This document shows, piece after piece, positions 33,801 to 44,986 of a DNA stretch of 64,000 nucleotides (position 1 is its first letter; each line of letters opens with the position of its first letter). Position numbers and translations under genes: made by a program. Origin of the DNA: Gammaproteobacteria bacterium (lineage in GTDB: Bacteria; Pseudomonadota; Gammaproteobacteria; Steroidobacterales; Foliamicaceae); NCBI GenBank assembly GCA_011523505.1, contig WTGP01000006.1:23810-87809 (forward strand). The letters run 5' to 3'. The notes under the pieces are model-generated. The model was not told the DNA's origin and ran no database searches. It saw nothing but the letters and a program-made list of their open reading frames with translations.

Positions 33801-35692
33801 TACATTTCCCCCATGCCGTCTGTGTCCCCGGAAGGGTATCCTGCCTCAAAGGTACAGCGGATTACCGGAAACTCGCCGGAACCGCGGAAGTCCCAGATTC
33901 GATTGTCCGGCACGCGCTCGTCGGGATCGATAAAGCCGTTGCCGTTGGCGTCGCAGTAGGCATCGATGAGTCCCAGGAAATCGCCGGGCCGCGGCGCCCA
34001 TCCAGTTTGTTCGGCGGTCAGTGCGCCCAGGTCTGATGCGCCTGCGGAATAGGACATCGCGGACCAGAAGTTGCCGTCCTCCTCGCCCTCCACCATGAAC
34101 CCGGAAATTCCTCCGGAAGCGCCCTCGCTCGATACCGGCCCCGCGGCATAGCTCATGCGCACGCTGCCGTTGTTGCGCCCCACCAGCCCGCCCACGGCAT
34201 CGCCGCCGAAAACAGCGCCGGCAGCGTAACTGTTGCGCACCTCGCTTAAGGAGTTGAACCCCACGAGGCCGCCGATATTGCTCCCGTCACCCTCGACCGC
34301 CGCGATCGAAAAACTGTTGCGCACCTTGGCGTCGGTGTTCATTCCAACCAGGCCGCCCAGGTCGTTGCCGCCGATCACCTGGCCCGTGGAATAGCTGCTC
34401 AGGACCAGGCCGAAGGTGTTCAGCCCCACCAGCCCGCCCAGGCCGCGGCTGCCCGATACTTCGGCGTTCGACCGGCTGAAATAGACGCCGCCGCGCACGT
34501 CGCCGATCAGCCCGCCCACCGCCTGGTTGCCCGAAACCGTGCCGGCCGACTCGCTGTAGGCCACCAGGCCGCCGCTTCCGCCCACCAGAACGCCGAGCGC
34601 CAGGTCGCCGGCCACCTCGCCCTCGGCGCGGCAGCGGTAAACCATGCCGAAATTGCTGCCCACCAGCAGGGCCACGCCGCCGCGGCCGATCACGACCGCA
34701 TCCTCAAGCACCAGGTTGCGAACGGTGCCCTGCGCGCCCAGAACGCCGATCAGGCCGATCCCGCTGCCCCCGGGTTTGGAGATGCGCAGTCCGCGAATCG
34801 TGTGTCCCCCGCCGTCGATTACGCCCTGAAATCCAAAGCGGTCCAGCGTCACCATGCAGTTTCCCGCCGGGCCGCAATCGCCTATCGGCTCGAAGTTGGG
34901 GACCGTGGAGGCGTCGAGGTCGCGCGCCAGGCGGTAATTGCGCGCCATGCGTACGGCGCGCTCCAGCGTGGTGGACTGGCCTTCGCCGCCGCCGAGATTG
35001 CCGATGGCCTCGAGCTGCCGTATGTCGCAGATTTCGTAGTAGCCGTCTGCGTCGCCGTCGACGACGAACTCGTCGGCATCGTCCGGGGCGGCATCGTAGG
35101 CGTCCGCCAGCCCGTCGCCGTCGCGGTCGGAGTCGGCGCTCCCGGACAGGCCCGCGCAGGCCGCGTCGCCGACCTGGCCGGGAGCCTGCGCCGCATCGCG
35201 GATGGCCTGCGCCAGCATGCTGTTGTAGCGGGCGATATGGTCGCTGTGATCGAACTTGGGCGGTCCCGCCGGCCCGCGGGGCGGACCTCCCTGTTGGGCG
35301 CCCGCGGGCGGTCCGGCGGCGGCCGGCGCCCCTTCCTGCGTGCGCTCCCATATCTCCCGAGGCGTCAGGTAGCCCGGCTGGCTGGCGTAATAGGCGGCGA
35401 TGTCCTCGAGATCCTGGTCCGTCTTGCCGAGCACCGATCCGCGCATGAGCGAGTGCGTGCGCCCGCCGTCGCGGTATTCCTTCAGCGAAAGGTAAAGGTA
35501 GCGCTCGTGCTGCCCGCCGATCTTCGGATTGATCGGCGACGGACTGTAACCGTCCTGCCCATGACAGGCGAAGCACTCCCGGGCCAGGCGCTTGCCCCGC
35601 TCGATGTCACCCTTCGCCCACGCCGATCCGGAACCGCCCGTCGTCAGGAATAGCGCCAGCATCAAGGCCGAAATCGAAGGTAGTCTTGCCAT
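33800..35692 (-). CDS. Cytochrome c and GLUG-repeat fusion protein, exported
   Basis: This 630-residue protein has a signal peptide, about residues 1-26. A class I cytochrome c domain follows with haem site CFACH (40-44), the IGGQHERYLYLSLKEYRDG block and a possible axial Met in HSLMRGSVLG. A Pro/Gly-rich linker leads to an acidic DSDRDGDGLADAYD...DGDADGYYE stretch that resembles calcium-binding thrombospondin-3-type repeats. At least six GLUG-type repeats come next (GGLVG cores, each with NSYA, SSYST or similar). The TATTT-like gap upstream holds no second gene. The ATG at 35692 fits the signal peptide; an ATG 20 codons earlier does not. The architecture is unusual: an electron carrier joined to an adhesin-like stalk. 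Confidence 0.8.
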   Translation of the reverse strand: MARLPSISALMLALFLTTGGSGSAWAKGDIERGKRLARECFACHGQDGYSPSPINPKIGGQHERYLYLSLKEYRDGGRTHSLMRGSVLGKTDQDLEDIAAYYASQPGYLTPREIWERTQEGAPAAAGPPAGAQQGGPPRGPAGPPKFDHSDHIARYNSMLAQAIRDAAQAPGQVGDAACAGLSGSADSDRDGDGLADAYDAAPDDADEFVVDGDADGYYEICDIRQLEAIGNLGGGEGQSTTLERAVRMARNYRLARDLDASTVPNFEPIGDCGPAGNCMVTLDRFGFQGVIDGGGHTIRGLRISKPGGSGIGLIGVLGAQGTVRNLVLEDAVVIGRGGVALLVGSNFGMVYRCRAEGEVAGDLALGVLVGGSGGLVAYSESAGTVSGNQAVGGLIGDVRGGVYFSRSNAEVSGSRGLGGLVGLNTFGLVLSSYSTGQVIGGNDLGGLVGMNTDAKVRNSFSIAAVEGDGSNIGGLVGFNSLSEVRNSYAAGAVFGGDAVGGLVGRNNGSVRMSYAAGPVSSEGASGGISGFMVEGEEDGNFWSAMSYSAGASDLGALTAEQTGWAPRPGDFLGLIDAYCDANGNGFIDPDERVPDNRIWDFRGSGEFPVIRCTFEAGYPSGDTDGMGEM

Positions 35693-35733
35693 GAAAATCC
35701 GCGTTGCGAGGCGGCCAACAATACAACAGGCAA

Positions 35734-35762
35734 TTGCAATGGGGGCGGGCAATCGCTAAAAT
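35734..35762 (+). promoter_or_regulatory. Promoter of rpsU
   Basis: TTGCAA (35734-35739), a 17-base spacer and TAAAAT (35757-35762) form a sigma-70-type promoter. The predicted transcript would start near 35769, about 22 bases before the rpsU start codon. GATGAGGA at 35777-35784 is the likely ribosome site. Confidence 0.55.
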
Positions 35763-35790
35763 CCGCGCTCCTTGCGATGAGGACGGCAAC

Positions 35791-36006
35791 TTGCCTAGCG
35801 TACGGGTAAAGGAAAACGAAGTCTTTGATGCGGCGTTGCGCCGCTTCAAGCGCGCCTGCGAGAAGGCCGGCATCCTGGCCGACGTGCGCCGCCGCGAGTT
35901 CTACGAGAAGCCGACTCAGGTCCGCAAGCGCCAGAAGGCCGCCGCCGTCAAGCGCCAGGCCAAGCGCACCAGCCGCGAACAGAACCGCCGCCGCCGCCTC
36001 TACTAA
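35791..36006 (+). CDS. rpsU: Small ribosomal subunit protein S21
   Basis: This 71-residue basic protein of the 30S subunit reads [18 protein letters not shown] at the front and has [13 protein letters not shown] in the middle, ending in RRRRLY, as in bacterial S21. The reading frame has no ATG at the proper place; TTG at 35791 gives exactly the family length, with a purine-rich ribosome site seven to fourteen bases upstream. It heads the classical rpsU-dnaG-rpoD cluster, although a toxin-antitoxin pair on the other strand now separates it from dnaG. Confidence 0.95.
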   Translation: MPSVRVKENEVFDAALRRFKRACEKAGILADVRRREFYEKPTQVRKRQKAAAVKRQAKRTSREQNRRRRLY

Positions 36007-36045
36007 CCCCCACGTAGGCCGCGATCGGGCGGTCGAGCCTTCTTC

Positions 36046-36438
36046 TCAGTTCGCGCGGTCGAGAAACATTCGCGGTGACCAGACCTCGACCGACCCGTAT
36101 CGCGCCTCGGTGAAATCGCGTGCGTTTCCCGTGATCAACGTCGCGCCGCCGGCCTCCGCAGTCGCAAGATAGACCTCGTCGTCAGGATCGCGAATACCGA
36201 ACACCACATTGGCCGGCTCGACAATAGCCGCCAAGCGCTCGATCTCGCTGATGACGAAAGTCAAAGTCTCTCTGTGTAGCCTCTGGCTTGGCCGCTCAGC
36301 GATGGCTTTGTATTCGGACAAGATTGGTCTGGACAAGACGATTTCGTGTCCTCGGGCCACCCGGTTGATGACTTCGCGGCATGTGCCGTCAACTCTCGCC
36401 GCCGACACCAGAACATTGCAATCCAGGACAACCCTCAT
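36046..36438 (-). CDS. PIN-domain toxin (VapC-like ribonuclease)
   Basis: This 130-residue PIN-fold protein has the first catalytic acid at Asp6 in MRVVLDCNVLVSA, Glu in LSEYKAIAERP and the paired Asp segment IRDPDDEVYLATA, followed by LITGNARDF. The family cleaves RNA, often tRNA or mRNA, and is held inactive by a partner protein. Its ATG overlaps the stop of an AbrB-type gene by four bases, which is the usual antitoxin-first order. It belongs to the PIN-associated subclass that uses an AbrB/MazE partner (putative toxin of the COG1569 type). Confidence 0.87.
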   Translation of the reverse strand: MRVVLDCNVLVSAARVDGTCREVINRVARGHEIVLSRPILSEYKAIAERPSQRLHRETLTFVISEIERLAAIVEPANVVFGIRDPDDEVYLATAEAGGATLITGNARDFTEARYGSVEVWSPRMFLDRAN

Positions 36439-36728
36439 GCCCCGCGGCTGCGGCGTTCACGGCGCGATCGGGCTATGTCGTCGATCGCGTCGCGCATGAT
36501 TTCGTCCTCAGATCGCCCGCGATCCGCGGGCGATGGCTGAGCCTCAGCAAATTTCGCGGCAATGCGGTCGGCCGCGGCGACTCGGTCCACCACCTCTTTG
36601 GGCTTGAACAAAATACCGTCGCCGATAAGGGTTGCCTCCATGATGTCACCCTCGCGTAGGTCAATATCTTTGCGAAGCTTGGCGGGGATAGTTACCTGGA
36701 ATTTCGGTTTCACGGTTACAAGCGCCAT
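36435..36728 (-). CDS. AbrB/MazE-family antitoxin
   Basis: This 97-residue protein has a swapped-hairpin AbrB DNA-binding domain at residues 1-45 (VTVKPKFQVTIPAKLRKDIDLREGD). A charged, disordered-looking C-terminus should bind the PIN toxin encoded four bases of overlap downstream. Antitoxins of this kind usually repress their own promoter, here in the 113-base gap shared with dnaG. The pair is inserted antisense between rpsU and dnaG, so its regulator might also affect the dnaG promoter. Confidence 0.87.
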   Translation of the reverse strand: MALVTVKPKFQVTIPAKLRKDIDLREGDIMEATLIGDGILFKPKEVVDRVAAADRIAAKFAEAQPSPADRGRSEDEIMRDAIDDIARSRRERRSRGA

Positions 36729-36748
36729 AGTGACCTCGCTTATTAATG

Positions 36749-36776
36749 TTGGAAAGTTGTAAAATCATACTATAAC
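36749..36776 (+). promoter_or_regulatory. Possible dnaG promoter
   Basis: TTGGAA (36749-36754), a 16-base spacer and TATAAC (36771-36776) match the sigma-70 consensus at nine of twelve positions and point towards dnaG. The site lies between the antitoxin start (36728) and dnaG (36842), so dnaG does not need the rpsU promoter. The direct repeats GTTGGAAA and GTTGTAAA across it are candidate antitoxin-binding sequences. Confidence 0.45.
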
Positions 36777-36841
36777 GCAGGGCGCGAAAAAAGCGCGGTC
36801 CGGTTTGGGAGAGCGCGGCGGATGGTGCAATATTCGGGTTT

Positions 36842-38503
36842 ATGGCGGGGCCGATTCCGAGAGAGTTCATCGACGATCTCCTCGATCGCGCCGACATCAC
36901 CCAAATCATCGGCGAACGCGTCAAGCTGAAGCGCGCCGGCCGCGAGTACAAGGGACTGTGCCCGTTCCACAACGAAAAGACCCCGTCGTTCACCGTCAGC
37001 CCCACCAAGGGCTTCTTTCACTGCTTCGGGTGCGGCGCCCACGGCAGCGCCCTGAGCTTCATGATGCAGCACGACCGGCTCGACTTCCCCGCGGCGGTCG
37101 AGGCGCTGGCCGACCGCTACGGCCTGGAAGTGCCCCGCAGCGGGCCGTCACGGCCCTCCGGCAAGGGCCTGTATGAACTGCTGAACGGGGCGGCCCTGCA
37201 CTACATCGAAGGACTCAAGGCCAGCACCCCGGCCAAGGACTACCTCAAGGGCCGCGGACTGACCGGCAAGATCGCGCAAGCCTTCGGGATCGGCTACGCG
37301 CCCGCGGGCAACGGCATCCTGGCGCGCTTCGGCCAGACGGAGGACGACCGCCGCAGGCTGGTCGATGCCGGCTTGGCGCTCAAGGGCGATTCCGGCGAGC
37401 TCTACGATCGCTTCCGCGACCGCATCATGTTCCCGATCCGCGACCGGCGCGGTCGCGTCACCGGCTTCGGCGGGCGGGCGATGGGCGACGTGCAGCCGAA
37501 ATACATGAACAGCCCGGAAACGCCGGTGTTCCACAAGGGCCGTGAGCTCTACGGACTGCACGAACTCGGCCGGCAAAAGGTCGGCCGCTGCGTGCTCGTG
37601 GAAGGCTACATGGACGTGATCGGGCTGGCCCAGCATGACGTTCCCGGCGCGATGGCCACGCTGGGGACCTCGATCACGCCTCAGCAGCTCACGCTGCTTT
37701 TCCGGATTTCGCCCAGCGTCGTGTTCTGTTTCGACGGCGACCCGGCCGGGCGCAGGGCGGCCGAGCGGGCGATGGAGCGGGCCCTGCCCGAGATGCGCGG
37801 CGGCCGCCAGTTGAGTTTCGCCTTTCTGCCCGAGGGCGAGGACCCCGACAGCTACGTGCGCTCCGAGGGGGCGGCGGCCTTCAACAAGGTGCTGGATTCC
37901 GCCACGCCGATGTCCGAATTCCTGATGCAGACGCTTTCGGCGCAGTGCGACCTGGCCACCGCGGAAGGACGCGCGCGGATTGCCGAGCTGGCGCGGCCGC
38001 TGATCGGCTCCACGCCCATCGGCGTATACCGCGACCTCCTCGTGAACCGCCTGGCCGACGAGGTGCAGCTTCCGCGCGAGCGCCTGGGACAGCTTCTGGA
38101 AACTTCGCAGCGCCGGCGCGCAAGCGTTCGCCGGCCGGCGGCGCCCGGAACGCTGCGAAACGATCCCTGGGGCAACCTGGCCGAATCCCTGGCCGGCCTG
38201 CTGCTCAATTTTCCGGAACTGGCCATGGATGCCGACCCCCTGCCGGAACTTCAGTACCTGAAGGATCCCCGGGTCGGACTGCTCGCGGAACTCTTCGAAA
38301 CGGCGCGCTCGACACCCGGTATCAGCCCGGTCAAGCTCGTCGAGCGCTACCGCGAACGGCCCGAACACGGCCTTTTGTCGCGACTTCTGGCAAGGGAAAC
38401 CGAACTCACCCCCGAACAGGCCAAACGGGAGTTCGAGGAGGGCGTCGCCAGGCTGCGCAGGGAAAATTCCATCCGCGAAATGGCGGCCCGCACCCCGTCG
38501 TGA
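36842..38503 (+). CDS. dnaG: DNA primase
   Basis: This 553-residue primase makes RNA primers at the replication fork. The zinc-binding domain has Cys40, His43, Cys61 and Cys64 (LCPFHNEKTPSFTVSPTKGF then FHCFGCG). The TOPRIM core shows VEGYMDVIGLAQ with the catalytic Glu, and FDGDPAGRRAAERA gives the acidic metal cluster. The C-terminal helicase-interacting region, from about residue 410, is shorter and divergent as is normal. The ATG at 36842 fits the start. It would normally follow rpsU directly; here about 835 bases with a toxin-antitoxin pair separate them. Confidence 0.97.
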   Translation: MAGPIPREFIDDLLDRADITQIIGERVKLKRAGREYKGLCPFHNEKTPSFTVSPTKGFFHCFGCGAHGSALSFMMQHDRLDFPAAVEALADRYGLEVPRSGPSRPSGKGLYELLNGAALHYIEGLKASTPAKDYLKGRGLTGKIAQAFGIGYAPAGNGILARFGQTEDDRRRLVDAGLALKGDSGELYDRFRDRIMFPIRDRRGRVTGFGGRAMGDVQPKYMNSPETPVFHKGRELYGLHELGRQKVGRCVLVEGYMDVIGLAQHDVPGAMATLGTSITPQQLTLLFRISPSVVFCFDGDPAGRRAAERAMERALPEMRGGRQLSFAFLPEGEDPDSYVRSEGAAAFNKVLDSATPMSEFLMQTLSAQCDLATAEGRARIAELARPLIGSTPIGVYRDLLVNRLADEVQLPRERLGQLLETSQRRRASVRRPAAPGTLRNDPWGNLAESLAGLLLNFPELAMDADPLPELQYLKDPRVGLLAELFETARSTPGISPVKLVERYRERPEHGLLSRLLARETELTPEQAKREFEEGVARLRRENSIREMAARTPS

Positions 38504-38539
38504 GGCCGGCGGCAGCCGAAACGCAGGGAGACTTCCGAA

Positions 38540-38926
38540 ATGGCGCAGAAAATCTACCTGGCGGTCGTGGGCGGCATCTTCGTCGCTTCGGCCGTGTTTG
38601 CCCTTATCGATCCACACACCCTGGGGGCGGCCATGGGCATTGCAGCGGCGGACCCCTCGGGCGTGACCGAAATCCGCGCGACCTACGGCGGCCTCGTGGC
38701 GGGCATCGGACTGCTGATGATCTCCGGTGTGTGGTCGCGGCGACTGGCTTTCGCCGGCCTCGCATGCGCGGTGTTCGGCGTCGGCGCCCTGGCTCTGACC
38801 CGTCTGCTCGCCGAGGTCTTCGACGGCAACCCGGGAATCTCCGCGAACCAGGGCCTGGCGACCGTCTTTGAACTCGTTGTTCTGGCTCTGGGCGTGGTCT
38901 TCCTGCGGCGGGCGCTCAGGGAATGA
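38540..38926 (+). CDS. Small four-helix membrane protein (DUF4345-like)
   Basis: This 128-residue protein is almost wholly hydrophobic, with four predicted membrane helices (about residues 5-22, 50-65, 72-90 and 105-122). IRATYGGLVAGIGLLMI in helix two resembles DUF4345 proteins of unknown role. It lies 37 bases after dnaG and about 160 bases before rpoD, on the same strand, so it has been added inside the macromolecular synthesis cluster. A GCAGGGAG ribosome site precedes the ATG. Function is unknown. Confidence 0.72.
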   Translation: MAQKIYLAVVGGIFVASAVFALIDPHTLGAAMGIAAADPSGVTEIRATYGGLVAGIGLLMISGVWSRRLAFAGLACAVFGVGALALTRLLAEVFDGNPGISANQGLATVFELVVLALGVVFLRRALRE

Positions 38927-39089
38927 CAGGCGCCCGGGCGAATGCGGGCATTGAATTCCGCTGAGACGGTTCCCAAATCCGAAGCATCAAGTAACGCAGG
39001 CAGGGCGCCGCTTCGGTTTCCCTGCTTTATGGACCGTCAAAAATGAGCGATAATTGTTCGATTCACCCTCCCGGAGGCACGCGCCGCAC

Positions 39090-41033
<1,944 letters not shown>

Positions 41034-41054
41034 CCCCCGCTTCGAATCCGCCCG

Positions 41055-41936
41055 TTAGGCCTTTGGGTTGGGGGTCCAGCCGGGTGGGCGCAGGAGGAAG
41101 CCGAAGGCGGTGCGAGCGTTACGGGCGCCGGCCATTTGCCGGTAGAGGCGCGTTAGTCCGTGGAAGAACACCGTGATCGGATTGACCGAGTTGAGGGGTT
41201 CGGTGATTCCATAGACCACCTTTTCGCGTTCTTCCTCAAAGGTGCCGAAGAGCCTGTCCCAGACGATGAACATGCCGGCGTAGTTCTTGTCGAGGTACTG
41301 CGGGTTGCTGCCGTGATGAACGCGGTGGTGCGAGGGTGTGTTCATTACCGCTTCCACGGGTTTCGGCAACTTGCCGATCACCTCCGTGTGCAGCGCGGTC
41401 TGGTAGATCTGAACCATCGTCTCGGAGAACACGATGAGAAGCGGATGGAATCCAAGAACCGCCAGCGGAGCATGAAAGAACAGGGGAATGATTCCATCGA
41501 TCGGACCGAAGCGGTAGGCCACGGAAATATTGAAGTAGGGCGAACTGTGGTGCACGGTGTGCGTGGCCCAGCCGAATCCCACGCGGTGCGTGAAACGATG
41601 TTCCCAGTAATACGCGAAATCGGCCGCCACCACGCACAGCGCGATCGACCAGGGAGTAATCGGTATTCGGGCAATGCTCAGATACTCGTAGATCAGGTAG
41701 TAGGCGCCGACGTAGAAAATCCCGAGCACCACGATATTGGATATAAAAAAGGCAAAGAAGGTAACGAAGTTGGTGAGGGTGTCGCCGATCACCTGCCAGT
41801 TCAGCGACTTCCTTACCAGCAGGCGAACGAGTTCGAACAGCAGGAAAAGGATCGACGCAAAGAAAAACCAGTCGGCTATCCGGGTCTCCCAGGCAAAGAC
41901 CTGATTTTCGGAGAAAACCTGATTCAGGAAGTCCAT
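41055..41936 (-). CDS. Fatty-acid hydroxylase/sterol desaturase family membrane protein
   Basis: This 293-residue integral membrane di-iron enzyme has the family histidine clusters in [11 protein letters not shown] (about residues 112-122) and [10 protein letters not shown], a later [11 protein letters not shown] and four to five hydrophobic segments. Members hydroxylate or desaturate lipids, sterols or carotenoids using oxygen. The window also holds a sterol-reductase-like protein (5434-6519) and a 2Fe-2S ferredoxin (4312-4635) that could supply electrons, but these are far away. It is convergent with rpoD and directly downstream of glnS on the minus strand. Confidence 0.9.
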   Translation of the reverse strand: MDFLNQVFSENQVFAWETRIADWFFFASILFLLFELVRLLVRKSLNWQVIGDTLTNFVTFFAFFISNIVVLGIFYVGAYYLIYEYLSIARIPITPWSIALCVVAADFAYYWEHRFTHRVGFGWATHTVHHSSPYFNISVAYRFGPIDGIIPLFFHAPLAVLGFHPLLIVFSETMVQIYQTALHTEVIGKLPKPVEAVMNTPSHHRVHHGSNPQYLDKNYAGMFIVWDRLFGTFEEEREKVVYGITEPLNSVNPITVFFHGLTRLYRQMAGARNARTAFGFLLRPPGWTPNPKA

Positions 41937-41943
41937 GGCCTGC

Positions 41944-43602
<1,659 letters not shown>

Positions 43603-43628
43603 TCGCTACCTGACCGGGGTGTGGGGCG

Positions 43629-44450
43629 TCAGTTGCCGGGGGTGTAGTCGCCGACGACGTCGCGGCGGTGATAGACAGGGCACAGGAACCGGCCAACGGA
43701 CCGCAGGCGGGTCAGCCACCGGAACGCCGCCCCGTTCTTGCGATTCGCCAGCACCTTTTCCACCAGCCAGGGCGTAACGCGCTCCACCCGGTCCCCGAGG
43801 ATATTGTAGATCTTGCGTGCCTGCGCTGCGCGCTCGGTATCGCGCCCGCCAGCCAGCATCGACATGTCGGTAATCACGATGCCGGGACTCAGCGCGCCCA
43901 CGATCACGTTGCTGCCGCGCACCTCCTTGGCCAGCGACTGCGCCATGTAGCTGATCGCGCGCTTGGTGGAGCCGTACGGCGTGAGTCCCGGCGCGGTCAT
44001 GCCGTTGCTGCCGAACCCTTCGAACACGTAAACCGCTCCGCCGTTTTCCTGCTCCCGCATGCCGTCGATCGCGACCCGGCAGCCGTTGAAGGAGCCGGTG
44101 AGGTTCGTGTTCACGACTTCCGCCATTTCTTCGGGCCGCAGGTCGTTCACGTTGGCGCGGCGATTGCTGATACCGGCGTTGTTGATCCAGATGTCGACGC
44201 CGCCGAAACGCTCCACCGCCGCGTCCCACAGGGCCTGCACGCTGGCGTAGTCGCTCACGTCGCAGCCCTTGCCCAGCACTTCGCCGTGTTCGGCAAGGCC
44301 GGCGGCGGCTGCAGCGGCGCTGTCTTCGCTGCGCCCGCACACGACCACCCGGTGGCCGCGCTTGAGGAACTCGCGCGCCATGCCCTTGCCGATGCCGCGC
44401 GTGCCGCCGGTAATCACAACTGTCTTTTCCTGCGTCATTGGAAACTCCAC
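43629..44450 (-). CDS. Short-chain dehydrogenase/reductase
   Basis: This 273-residue classical SDR has the cofactor motif TGGTRGIGKGMA (about residues 14-25), the NNAGIS segment and an active-site YGSTKRAIS (Tyr-x3-Lys). It has a slightly long C-terminus (RRDVVGDYTPGN). The start could be the ATG at 44450 or MTQ at 44438, four codons later; the latter is closer to the family norm. It precedes glnS on the minus strand. It reduces or oxidises an unknown alcohol/ketone with NAD(P). Confidence 0.88.
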   Translation of the reverse strand: MEFPMTQEKTVVITGGTRGIGKGMAREFLKRGHRVVVCGRSEDSAAAAAAGLAEHGEVLGKGCDVSDYASVQALWDAAVERFGGVDIWINNAGISNRRANVNDLRPEEMAEVVNTNLTGSFNGCRVAIDGMREQENGGAVYVFEGFGSNGMTAPGLTPYGSTKRAISYMAQSLAKEVRGSNVIVGALSPGIVITDMSMLAGGRDTERAAQARKIYNILGDRVERVTPWLVEKVLANRKNGAAFRWLTRLRSVGRFLCPVYHRRDVVGDYTPGN

Positions 44451-44551
44451 TGTCGCCTGAACCGGGCGCTAATCTATCACGCCGTTGTGAATCCGCCTTT
44501 TTCTCCACAAACTCGCATTATTTCGAGAGCTGGGCGCGTTCCGGTGCAAGC

Positions 44552-44557
44552 TATACT
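44552..44557 (+). promoter_or_regulatory. -10 element suggesting a leaderless transcript
   Basis: TATACT at 44552-44557 ends six bases before the GTG at 44564. With the usual 6-7-base distance from -10 to transcript start, the mRNA would begin at the start codon itself. No convincing -35 element or ribosome site is seen, so the call rests on spacing alone. Confidence 0.3.
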
Positions 44558-44563
44558 CATCGA

Positions 44564-44830
44564 GTGACCACTACCGCATTTCATTCCCTGGAAGCCGCGA
44601 AAACGCTCCGCGACGCAGGCCTGGAGGACGGGCCGGCCGAGGCTATAGCCGATCTCTTCTTCCGCCTCGAAGAAACCTTTATCCCACGAAATGAGATCCG
44701 GGCAATGCAGCTTGCCATCGAAAACAAGATTGAACAGGGTACGAATGCGGTCCTGAGGCGCATCAACGCCGCTCTGCTCACCAGCCTCGCAGTGGGTGGC
44801 GGACTCATCGCCTCGCTCGTCATTATCTGA
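44564..44830 (+). CDS. Small coiled-coil membrane protein (DUF1640/CCDC90-like)
   Basis: This 88-residue protein has TTTAFHSLEAAKTLRDAGLEDGPAEAIADLF at the front (quoted in parts), a charged amphipathic coiled-coil-like stretch (about 35-62) and a C-terminal membrane helix (LLTSLAVGGGLIASLVI, about 71-87). This plan matches the DUF1640 group related to mitochondrial CCDC90/MCUR1 proteins, whose bacterial role is unknown. The GTG at 44564 gives the family start; the frame is open earlier but that extension has no similarity. It may be translated from a leaderless mRNA. It is a single-gene unit before the second TonB-dependent receptor. Confidence 0.72.
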   Translation: MTTTAFHSLEAAKTLRDAGLEDGPAEAIADLFFRLEETFIPRNEIRAMQLAIENKIEQGTNAVLRRINAALLTSLAVGGGLIASLVII

Positions 44831-44986
44831 TTTCAGCGTCACTCCCGGACGGCGAATCTGCGGTCGGGAGAAGTAAAGATGAGCAAGCAAGCATTGACCG
44901 GAATCGGCGCGCGCGCCTAACATTGGAGGTCGCCGATCTGGTCAGCTCTTGCACGGGCTGACCCATGTTTCTTCAAGGAGTCGACC

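Noticed and set aside
36046..36728. Mobile genetic element carrying the toxin-antitoxin pair
   Set aside because: No integrase, transposase, direct repeats or tRNA target was found at either side.
44845..44875. Terminator after the small coiled-coil gene
   Set aside because: CTCCCG...CGGGAG can pair over only six bases with a long loop and no T-run.
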